From Tolypothrix bouteillei VB521301 (lineage in GTDB: Bacteria > Cyanobacteriota > Cyanobacteriia > Cyanobacteriales > Nostocaceae): a DNA stretch of 64,000 bases. A program made the position numbers and the translations under genes. The stretch spans positions 2,326,717 through 2,390,716 of the forward strand of contig NZ_JHEG04000001.1 of the NCBI RefSeq assembly GCF_000760695.4. Reading direction: 5' to 3'. This document shows, one piece after another, positions 56,728-64,000 of the stretch; positions within the stretch are counted from its first letter, which is position 1, and each line of letters begins with the position of its first letter. A model generated the notes under the pieces. It saw only the letters and a list, made by a program, of their open reading frames with translations, was not told the origin of the DNA and did no database searches.

Positions 56728-59142
56728 TTAAACCTTAAGATTTTTTAAAAATTCTCGAATTTGTTTTCCTTTAAAACCTTTCGCCAGTTGACGCAGATGT
56801 ATGGCAAACGGTACCCATTGCCGATTCAACTCCTCAAGTCTTGTGGTTTCTTGAATAATGCCTTTGAGGTCTCCCCTCATCGCCAGATCGAGTAAAGCAG
56901 AAACTTCTTGTGTCGGTGGAATCACAAGAGGGTCTTGAGCGGTCACGGGTGCATTAGTGGTATGCCTGTATGAGTTTTCTTCATAAACCCATTCCAACCC
57001 CAAGTATATTTGTAGTTTTTCTAGAAGCTCTGCTTCGCGGACTGGTTTGGGAAGGAAACTGTCGCAACCGACTTCGCGACTTTGTTGGTGGTCGAAATCA
57101 AAAACACTCGCTGAGATGGCAATGACCACAACTCCTTCCAACTCTGGCATCATCCTAAGGCGACGGGTAGCTTCAAATCCATCCATGACAGGCATTACCA
57201 AATCCATAAAAATGATATCTGGCTTGAACTGACAGGCTTTGTTTAAACTATCCAAGCCGTCTGTTGCTTCTAAAACTTCAAACCCTAAAGGCTCTAGCAT
57301 ATTGACCAACACAGAACGATTTGCCCACTTATCATCTACGACCAAAACTTTTCGCTTTGAGCCTTTAAAACCAATGATATTGTTTTCCTCTATATAAGAA
57401 ACATCAGTCCATTCAACTTCAGGTAAATCTAAATCCAACCAAAAAATACTTCCTTTTCCTAGTGTACTTTCTACCTTCAATTCACCACCCATTAATTCAA
57501 CGAGTTGACGGCTAATTGTCAATCCCAATCCCGTGCCTTCAGTCTCGCGACTCTTCTCGCCTACTTGTTGAAATGGTAAAAAGATTTCTTCTAATTTTTC
57601 CGGAGCAATACCAATCCCTGTATCTTCTACTTGAAATCGAAACCTTTCCTGATGATAGCCGACTTTGAAAGTAACATAACCTTGTTCTGTAAATTTAACT
57701 GCATTTCCAAGTAAGTTAATTAAAATTTGCCGCAAACGCTTTTCATCTGCTCGGATAGCTTTAGGTATAGGGGTGAGAGTTTCGTAAATTAACTCTATAC
57801 CTTTTTGTTCGGCACGGATGCGACAAATTTCCGCAATCCCTTCTAAAAATTCAGGAAAATGAAAATTTTTGGCATAAAGTTCCATTTTCCTAGCTTCAAT
57901 TTTTGAGATATCTAAAACATCATTAATTAGGTTGAGGAGGTGTTCGCCGCATTGATAAATAATGCTCAGACCGTTCTTTTGATGTTCTGTAATTGTTTTA
58001 CCTTTTTTAAGGATTTGAGCATAACCCAAAATCCCATTGAGTGGAGTGCGGAGTTCGTGACTCATGTTAGCCAAAAACTGGCTTTTGGCTCGGTCGAGTT
58101 CTGCTAGCGCTTCAGCCCGTTTGCGTTCCATCTCTAGGGCGCGGGTGTTGGCGATCGCTGTTGCTATCTGACCTGCAACCAAGCTTAAAAATCTGCGATA
58201 GGTGTCGTTTAACGCACGGCGGGGGCTAATACCAACGACTAAAAGACCCGCAGGTAGCGTCACACCGGGCTGTGCTACGGGCAGAACGAGGGCTGTAGAA
58301 GGGGATTCCGGCCAAGGACCACCTGGTAAGGAACCAAATTGCGCCACCAAATTGTCTGCTTGTTCGATTTGTCCGGTGCGTGCGACTCTTGCTAAAGGCC
58401 ACATTCCCGGTTCCTCGTGAGTATTAAGATCAATGGCGAGAGGACTGGCTGGTGTACCCGCTTCGAGCCCGGTTGTTCCTGCTAAACGCGCCTGTGCCCC
58501 ATTCTCATCCAACAGGTAAAGTAGAGCAAAGGGAATATCCGCAGCATTCTGGCTTAAAGTCTCTGTGGCAATTCGACAAGCTTCTTCTGTCAGTTGCGCC
58601 GTAGCAGTGTTTGTCACCAGATCGTGAAGCGTCCGCAAGCGTCGTTCATCTATGACTCGTTCTGTGGTTTCGGTAACTGCCTGGAAAATGCCAGCTACAC
58701 GACCCGACTCGTCGCGGATGGGGCTGTGGGAGAAGGTGAAGTAAGTCTCCTCGATATACCCATTGCGGTTTGGGAGGATTAACTGGTTTTCGTACCAGGT
58801 GCCTTCACCTGCTAAGACTCGCTCGAACATGGGAGTGAGAACGTCCCAGATTTCTGTCCACCAAGGATACGCAGGCTGTCCCAGTGCTCCGGGATGCTTG
58901 AGGTCACCGAGGATGGGACGGAAGCCGTCGTTGTAAAACTGGACTAATTCCGGACCCCAATGAATGAGCATGGGGAAGCGCGAGGCTAAGAGGATACTCA
59001 CGGCAGTACGCAAGCTCTGGGGCCAACTACTGACCGGACCCAAGGGAGTTTTTGACCAATCAAGCGATCGCATCAGCGCTCCCATCTCCCCACCGCCCGC
59101 CAGACAATCTTCCGGTTTAGCCGTCTTCACCGCATCAATCAC
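56728..59142 (-). CDS. PAS-GAF-HK-REC hybrid histidine kinase
   Basis: This 804-residue protein starts at a GTG with AGGAGG six bases upstream. An N-terminal PAS-like fold has the LDWSKTPLGPVSSWPQSLRT signature (~28-150), followed by GAF (~165-345; FALLYLLDENGAQ). HisKA (MSHELRTPLNGILGYAQILK), HATPase (LLGNAVKFTEQGYVTFK, DTGIGIAPEKLEEIFLPFQQ, GTGLGLTISRQLVELMGGEL) and a receiver (DIIFMDLVMPVMDGFEATRR) follow. A helical tail (~735-804) resembles a short phosphotransfer-like end. The gene leads a two-gene unit with the kinase at 54292-56709. Confidence 0.88.
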   Translation of the reverse strand: MIDAVKTAKPEDCLAGGGEMGALMRSLDWSKTPLGPVSSWPQSLRTAVSILLASRFPMLIHWGPELVQFYNDGFRPILGDLKHPGALGQPAYPWWTEIWDVLTPMFERVLAGEGTWYENQLILPNRNGYIEETYFTFSHSPIRDESGRVAGIFQAVTETTERVIDERRLRTLHDLVTNTATAQLTEEACRIATETLSQNAADIPFALLYLLDENGAQARLAGTTGLEAGTPASPLAIDLNTHEEPGMWPLARVARTGQIEQADNLVAQFGSLPGGPWPESPSTALVLPVAQPGVTLPAGLLVVGISPRRALNDTYRRFLSLVAGQIATAIANTRALEMERKRAEALAELDRAKSQFLANMSHELRTPLNGILGYAQILKKGKTITEHQKNGLSIIYQCGEHLLNLINDVLDISKIEARKMELYAKNFHFPEFLEGIAEICRIRAEQKGIELIYETLTPIPKAIRADEKRLRQILINLLGNAVKFTEQGYVTFKVGYHQERFRFQVEDTGIGIAPEKLEEIFLPFQQVGEKSRETEGTGLGLTISRQLVELMGGELKVESTLGKGSIFWLDLDLPEVEWTDVSYIEENNIIGFKGSKRKVLVVDDKWANRSVLVNMLEPLGFEVLEATDGLDSLNKACQFKPDIIFMDLVMPVMDGFEATRRLRMMPELEGVVVIAISASVFDFDHQQSREVGCDSFLPKPVREAELLEKLQIYLGLEWVYEENSYRHTTNAPVTAQDPLVIPPTQEVSALLDLAMRGDLKGIIQETTRLEELNRQWVPFAIHLRQLAKGFKGKQIREFLKNLKV

Positions 59143-59654
59143 AAGCGCTCCTCCTGTTTGACGTGTGGCAATAACACCTAATTTCTTTCAAGTTTATTGC
59201 CCATGCACTAGTGACGTAATTTAACTTCAAATTACGTCATTTTAAGTAAACTTATTGAAAGTAAATACTCACATTTATAAGTATTAACACTTAGGATGTT
59301 TGGGGGGACTGGCGGAATTCCAGTAGCAATCATTTGGTGAAATGGTATTATACGTCTCATGAGGTACACCCCCCTCTTTCCCCCCTTGGTAAGGAGGGAA
59401 AGAGGGGGGTAATTTTTATACTTCACCAGGTTGAAATTTGCTGTACCTATCTCCCCAATATTGGGTAAGCAAGTTACTCCCTTTCCGCCATAAGACTACC
59501 GATCTTCTTCTCCTCTTTCCTCTGTGTCCTCTGCGCCTCTGCGGTTCATTTAATTAAGAAATCTTCGAGCGCGAAGGGAGTAGGCGAGCTTCCATATTCC
59601 GCTAACCAATGTGCGATCGCCCACCAATTACCCTTTCTTGTGCTTGAGCATAAT
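59143..59654. repeat. Intergenic region with second copy of the MITE core
   Basis: This 512-bp region lies between two minus-strand kinase genes. It contains a hairpin AATTTAACTTCAAATTACG-type AT-rich dyad (59216-59240), the MITE core copy at 59361-59446 (GAGGTACACCCCCCTCTTTC ... GGTAATTTTTATAC), and TCTCCTCTTTCCTCTGTGTC-type C/T-rich sequence. The kinase promoter is expected near 59143-59200. Confidence 0.5.
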
Positions 59655-59807
59655 TTAAGAAGAACGCCAATTCTCGATTTGCAAACTAGGTACTCTTTGA
59701 AATTCTCTCTCGTTAGATGTTACAAGAATGTGATTATAAGTTAGTGCTGTTGCTGCGATCGGTACATCATATGCACATTCTTGACTATCCCACGTTTGCA
59801 TTTGCAT
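59655..59807 (-). pseudogene. C-terminal remnant of a PIN-domain (VapC-like) toxin
   Basis: A 50-codon frame starts at an ATG overlapping by one base the stop of the multi-PAS kinase gene (TAATG). It reads MQMQTWDSQECAYDVPIAAT, ALTYNHILVTSNEREFQRVP and SLQIENWRSS. The piece DVPIAATALTYNHILVTSNE...FxxVPxLxIENW is the end of VapC-type PIN domains (Asp followed by IAATAL, then VTxNxREF). The N-terminal ~90 residues with the first acidic residues are missing, so ribonuclease activity is not expected. No antitoxin is near. Confidence 0.65.
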
Positions 59808-62800
59808 TAGTAATGTGTTTCTACAAATGAGTTACTGTGTGTAAGTATGACTACAGCTTGAACTAACCGTTCTGGCTCAAGTGGCTTTGTGACGTGCCCT
59901 TGATAACCGCTAGCTATGGCTTGCTGGCGATCTGTTTCTCTGGCAAAAGCTGTCAATGCGATCGCAGGAATCTGTCCCCCTTGTTCGGGAGGCAAACTAC
60001 GAACCTGTTGGATCAAAGTGTAGCCGTCAACTTCGGGCATTCCAATATCGCTAACTAACACATCGGGTTGAAAGGTTGCTAAATTTGCCAGTACCTCTGT
60101 GGTAGAGGCAACCATCAAAACCTCTGCTCCATATTGGGTAAGTAATACAGTTAATAGTTCGCGGGCATCCGGTTCATCATCAACGGCAAGGACTCGAATT
60201 CCTGTCAGATCGAGTTCTGGTTGGGGCAATTCGTCTAGCTGCTGCATTTTTGGTTCAATATTCAGCAACGGGAACTCGATGGTAAACGCTGCTCCTAATC
60301 CTTCACCAGGACTACCAGCCGCGATCGTGCCACCGTGAGCCTCAACCAATTGACGCACAATTGCCAAGCCCAGCCCCAATCCTCCATACTTGCGCGTAAT
60401 CGAAGCATCCTCTTGCCGAAACGATTCAAAGATGTGGGGCAGAAAGTCCGAGCTGATGCCAATTCCCGTGTCTTTCACGGTAAGTTGTGCCCGATCGCCA
60501 ATCCGCTCCAATACAATGTCTATCCGTCCCCCGTTAGGCGTGAATTTAATCGCATTGGACAACAGGTTCCAGACAATTTGCTGCAGGCGAGCGGTATCAC
60601 CAAACACTTGCCCGATGTTGGGCAATACGGTATGCAGGGTGATGGACTTTGCAACGGCAGCAACTTTGACGGTTTCGATCGCCGCTTCAATCGCAAAGGA
60701 TAGATTGACAGAAGCCATATTCAAGCTGAGTTTGCCACGTAGAATCTTGGCAACATCGAGCAAGTCATCAATGAGTTGTGTCTGTAATCTGACATTCCGC
60801 TCGATTGTGGCTAGGGCTTCAGCCGTTTTAGCCTCGTCCAACTTGCGAGATTGCAGGAGCTTTGTCCAGCCTAGAATTGGGTTTAGCGGCGATCTCAATT
60901 CATGGGACAGCACCGCCAAAAATTCATCCTTAATCCGATTAGCGCGTTCGGCTTCGGCTCTGGCAGCTTGTTCGCGTTGCAGCAATTGTTCCCGCTCTGC
61001 CTCAGCCCGCTTTTTTTCTGTAATGTTGAGAACGGTACCGATAAAGCGAACCACAACTCCATCTGAGTTGAACAATGCTTTTCCCTTCGCTGCAACCCAT
61101 CGTTCGATGCCATCTTCAAGTCCCACAGTGCGGTACTCAATATCGTAATCGCCGCCGCTTTCGGGATTGAACGATCGCAGCACAACTTGATGAGTGCGAT
61201 CGCGATCCTCTGGATGCAACCCTGCTAGGAAAACGTCCCAGGTAATTTCAGCACTAGGTGGTAGCCCAAACATCGCTTTGCACCGCTCGTCCCACTTCAA
61301 GACTTTGGTGATGGGGTTAAAATCCCACGTTCCGAGTTCGGCTGACGCCATTGCCAGACGCAAGCGGTTCTCACTTTCATGCAGGGCGGCTTCTACTTGT
61401 TTGCGATCGCTAATATCCTCAAACAAAATGGCAACTTTTCGACTTTCTGGCGCTCCAATCCGAAAAGAAGAAACACCGAACCACCGATTCAATGCTTCGG
61501 AGTAGTTTTCATAGCGAACGGGTTCCCCGGTCAGCACAACATTGCCATAGAGATCGATCCAGTACTGTTCCAGTTGTGGGTGCAGTTCGCGGGCAGTTTT
61601 GCCTTGTGCGTCTTTCAGACCGGAGTGTTTCTCAAAAACTGAGTTGATTTCTAACAAACGGTAATCGATTGGCGTGTTCTGCTCGTCAAACAGCACTTCA
61701 GCAACGCAAAAGCCTTCATTCATCGATTCAAACAAAGTGCGATAACGTTCTTCAGAAACACGCAAGGCTTCCTCAGCTTGTTTGCGATCGCTAATATCAA
61801 TCACAGAACCGATATAACCTCTGAACTCGCCATCTTCCCCAAACCAGGGATTGGCCGCATCGATCGCCCAGCAATATACACCGTCTTGGCGGCGCAACCG
61901 ATATTCCAATCGAAACGCTTCACGGCGTTCATTTGCCCTCAAAAAAATATGTTTGGAAGATTCACGGTCTTGGGGATGTAACGCATCGAGCCAGCCAAAT
62001 CCCAGACCGGTCTCCTCGGTTCGAGCGGTGAAGTCGTACCAACTCTGATTGAGATAGGTACAGTAACCTGTAGGATCGGTTACCCAAATCATGACAGGAG
62101 CGTTATCCGCCATGTCACGGAATCGTTTTTCGCTGGCTTGTAGGGCGGCTTCTACCTGTTTGCGCTCGGAAATATCCATATTTACCCCAGTCATCTTGAC
62201 TGGATTGCCGATGGTGTCATAGAACACGCGTCCCAGACCCAATGCCCAGCGCATTGTTCCATCGGGCTTAATAAAGCGGAACTCAATGTTGTAGTCTTCC
62301 CGTTCATACTGAGCGCAATGAATAGCTTGCTCAATCCAAGGCAGATCGTCGGGATGAATCATTGCCCTGACGGTTTCATACTGCCCATCAAAACTACCGG
62401 GAGCCATGCCAAACAGGCGTTCTAAATTAGTAGACCAGTTGACCTTACCCGTCTGAATGTCCCAATCCCAACTACCCATCTGAGCGGCTGCCATTGCCAG
62501 GTCAAGCCGTTCCTGGTTTTGTTGCAGGGCAATTTCGGTTTGCTGATGGTTAATAATTTCATTCAACAGCCTTGCTTCTAATTGCTTCTGGTTATCGATA
62601 TTCGTAATCGTGCCAATCCAGCCTGTAATCTGTTCCTGATTATCTCGCGTTGGTACAGCTCGGCAGATAAACCACTGATACTCGCCATCCCAACGGCGAA
62701 AGCGGCATTCAATTTCAAATGATTCTCCATTCGCGATCGCCTCGTGCCATTTTATCAAGACGCGATCGCGTTCATCGGGGTGAACTGCGTTAGCTCTCGC

Positions 62801-64000
62801 CATGCCTATCGACTCCGCTTCACTCAACCCCGTGTATTCGTACCAGCGTTGATTCCGATAGTTAACAATTCCGGTTGCATCAGCCGTCCAAATCATTTGG
62901 GGCATAGCTTCGGCTAACTCTCGGTACCGCTGTTGGCTGGCTTTGAGAGCGGCAGCATCTTGATTCCGGTCTGTGATATCTAAAAAAGCTCCGATGACAC
63001 TCCTGACTTGATTGCGATCGCTCCTTAGGGGAGTTGCATTGCATAGAAGCTGGCGCAGTCTGCCGTCGGGTAGCAGAATGTCAAACTCTACATCGCGCAC
63101 TTCTACACCCAAGCAGCCAGCTACTTGCATCGGCAAATTCTCAGGGGGGATTTCCTGTCCATCTTGGAAGGTTCGATAGGTCGGTTGCTCACTGGCTGGC
63201 GCACTCTTCGAGATATTTTTACCAGGCTCGACACCGAGCAAGTGCCGAAGGTAGGCATTGCTTTGCATTTGAGTACACGCTGAATCGGTAGCGATCGCAA
63301 TCCCTACCGGAATCATGTCCAACAGCGTTTGCACTTCGGATACCCGATTGGTTAACTCCTGGTTGAGTTGTTGAATGGCGGCTTCCGCTTGTTTTTGCTG
63401 GCTTAAATCGATAGCGAATGCGACGTGTTCACCAGTGCCATCTATCCACTGCGTGCTGCTAATCCAGATTGGGAGGCGCGTTCCATCACGGCGGAGCAGT
63501 TCCTTTTCCACAGGTGGAGCAAAGCCCTGCTCCTGTATCTGTGCCATCGCCCGGTCTGTTTGTTCGGAGTACTCCGGCGGGATGAAGCTACGCCAGTTTA
63601 TCTCCTGTTGCTCAAACTCTTCCCGCGTTAGCCCGTACAGGTGCAGCATGGCGTTGTTAATCACCTTCACCTTACCGTCTGCGCTGCCAATGCCAATGCC
63701 GATTGGAGCCGTGTCAATCAGCCGCTGTAAGTAATTCTGCTGCTGTTGTAGGTCTGCTATCGTCTGGCTCAACTCTAACTCCAACCGCTTGCGATCGGTG
63801 ACATCACGCCAGGAGGCAACAAAGCCATCATTCAACTTGGTCGCCCGAATATCAAACACCCGCCCTAACCGCTGCTCACCTCCATAGGTGTCCTCGTAGA
63901 TTAGCGAGTCTTTGATTAAGGGTTCTCCCGTTTCAACCAATTGACAATACTCGTCAAACAGACCCAATTCGCGATGTCCCGGCAGCATTTCACATAAGCC
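59807..64000 (-). CDS. Multi-PAS hybrid histidine kinase, N-terminus beyond window
   Basis: At least 1397 residues are read, and the frame is open to the right edge. Eight PAS/PAC units can be counted from repeated ends such as DVTDRKRLE, DLSQQKQAE, DITDRNQDA, NIDNQKQLE, DISERKQVE, DISDRKQAE, DISDRKQVE and NITEKKRAE. Then come HisKA (LSHELRSPLNPILGWTKLLQ), HATPase (NLLSNAIKFTPNGGRIDI, DTGIGISSDFLPHIFESFRQ, GGLGLGLAIVRQLVEAHGG) and a C-terminal receiver (PDVLVSDIGMPEVDGYTLIQ, Lys in VTKPLEPE). No membrane segment is seen in the visible part. The chain of PAS domains suggests several input signals or partners. Confidence 0.9.
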   Translation of the reverse strand, partial: GLCEMLPGHRELGLFDEYCQLVETGEPLIKDSLIYEDTYGGEQRLGRVFDIRATKLNDGFVASWRDVTDRKRLELELSQTIADLQQQQNYLQRLIDTAPIGIGIGSADGKVKVINNAMLHLYGLTREEFEQQEINWRSFIPPEYSEQTDRAMAQIQEQGFAPPVEKELLRRDGTRLPIWISSTQWIDGTGEHVAFAIDLSQQKQAEAAIQQLNQELTNRVSEVQTLLDMIPVGIAIATDSACTQMQSNAYLRHLLGVEPGKNISKSAPASEQPTYRTFQDGQEIPPENLPMQVAGCLGVEVRDVEFDILLPDGRLRQLLCNATPLRSDRNQVRSVIGAFLDITDRNQDAAALKASQQRYRELAEAMPQMIWTADATGIVNYRNQRWYEYTGLSEAESIGMARANAVHPDERDRVLIKWHEAIANGESFEIECRFRRWDGEYQWFICRAVPTRDNQEQITGWIGTITNIDNQKQLEARLLNEIINHQQTEIALQQNQERLDLAMAAAQMGSWDWDIQTGKVNWSTNLERLFGMAPGSFDGQYETVRAMIHPDDLPWIEQAIHCAQYEREDYNIEFRFIKPDGTMRWALGLGRVFYDTIGNPVKMTGVNMDISERKQVEAALQASEKRFRDMADNAPVMIWVTDPTGYCTYLNQSWYDFTARTEETGLGFGWLDALHPQDRESSKHIFLRANERREAFRLEYRLRRQDGVYCWAIDAANPWFGEDGEFRGYIGSVIDISDRKQAEEALRVSEERYRTLFESMNEGFCVAEVLFDEQNTPIDYRLLEINSVFEKHSGLKDAQGKTARELHPQLEQYWIDLYGNVVLTGEPVRYENYSEALNRWFGVSSFRIGAPESRKVAILFEDISDRKQVEAALHESENRLRLAMASAELGTWDFNPITKVLKWDERCKAMFGLPPSAEITWDVFLAGLHPEDRDRTHQVVLRSFNPESGGDYDIEYRTVGLEDGIERWVAAKGKALFNSDGVVVRFIGTVLNITEKKRAEAEREQLLQREQAARAEAERANRIKDEFLAVLSHELRSPLNPILGWTKLLQSRKLDEAKTAEALATIERNVRLQTQLIDDLLDVAKILRGKLSLNMASVNLSFAIEAAIETVKVAAVAKSITLHTVLPNIGQVFGDTARLQQIVWNLLSNAIKFTPNGGRIDIVLERIGDRAQLTVKDTGIGISSDFLPHIFESFRQEDASITRKYGGLGLGLAIVRQLVEAHGGTIAAGSPGEGLGAAFTIEFPLLNIEPKMQQLDELPQPELDLTGIRVLAVDDEPDARELLTVLLTQYGAEVLMVASTTEVLANLATFQPDVLVSDIGMPEVDGYTLIQQVRSLPPEQGGQIPAIALTAFARETDRQQAIASGYQGHVTKPLEPERLVQAVVILTHSNSFVETHY

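Noticed and set aside
60390..61148. 252-codon plus-strand ORF opposite the large hybrid kinase
   Set aside because: Ser/Arg/Cys-rich translation antisense to HisKA/HATPase codons; a compositional shadow.
1..64000. tRNA, rRNA or prophage genes
   Set aside because: No cloverleaf with a T-loop GTTCRA motif, no rRNA sequence and no phage structural or integrase genes were recognised when reading the window.

Overview
The window comes from a filamentous, probably heterocyst- or hormogonium-forming cyanobacterium. The evidence is the petB-petD pair beside a divergent ctpA-type protease, abundant GCGATCGC (HIP1) octamers, bilin-binding photoreceptors, a Pix/Ptx-type phototaxis operon, a Ser/Thr-His double kinase, and the heptameric STRR and REP-like repeats typical of Nostocales. 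I see no rRNA, tRNA, CRISPR array or prophage.

Layout. 1-6.6 kb (mostly minus strand): a decayed tandem duplication. Two DUF4132 paralogues (the first with a one-base frameshift) are each preceded by the same ~93-bp upstream sequence and accompanied by broken copies of a DUF2887/Rpn-type nuclease gene; one copy is split by a REP-like insertion. 6.6-11.7 kb: SUKH-HEAT protein, site-2 protease, degenerate metallo-beta-lactamase-fold protein, CtpA. 12.1-13.5 kb: cytochrome b6 and subunit IV, with a repeat nest between them. 13.6-16.5 kb: RsbW-like ATPase, glycosyltransferase, zinc-ribbon membrane protein, NTF2-like protein. 16.5-22.5 kb: a 1800-residue Ser/Thr kinase-AAA-GAF-histidine kinase and a small unknown gene. 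22.9-24.2 kb: a solo IS200/IS605-type tnpB element with hairpin ends.

24.3-33.5 kb (minus): an operon in the pixG-H-I-J-L order (PATAN-REC regulator, CheY, CheW, methyl-accepting photoreceptor with two cyanobacteriochrome GAFs, hybrid CheA). 34.9-36.2 kb: murQ and a DUF3110 gene. 36.7-42.7 kb: a 2013-residue TamB/TIC236-like protein. 43-44.3 kb: Uma2-type nuclease and a TIGR04376 coiled-coil protein.

44.6-52.3 kb (plus): a light-signalling cassette of phytochrome kinase, Rcp1-like regulator, REC-GAF(DXCF cyanobacteriochrome)-multi-PAS histidine kinase, and a REC-histidine kinase. 52.3-53 kb holds a MITE-like element and a DUF4058 remnant. 53 kb: an exported cyclase-family protein. 54.3-64 kb (minus): three large hybrid histidine kinases, with a truncated PIN-domain remnant fused to the end of the last one, which runs off the window.

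The dominant theme is sensory signalling. At least eight histidine-kinase-type proteins and at least four bilin-binding sites lie within 40 kb. The phototaxis operon and the phytochrome cassette plausibly sense different colours of light; the two operons carry their own response regulators. The accessory flank (1-7 kb) is a recombination-prone area shaped by duplication and decay.
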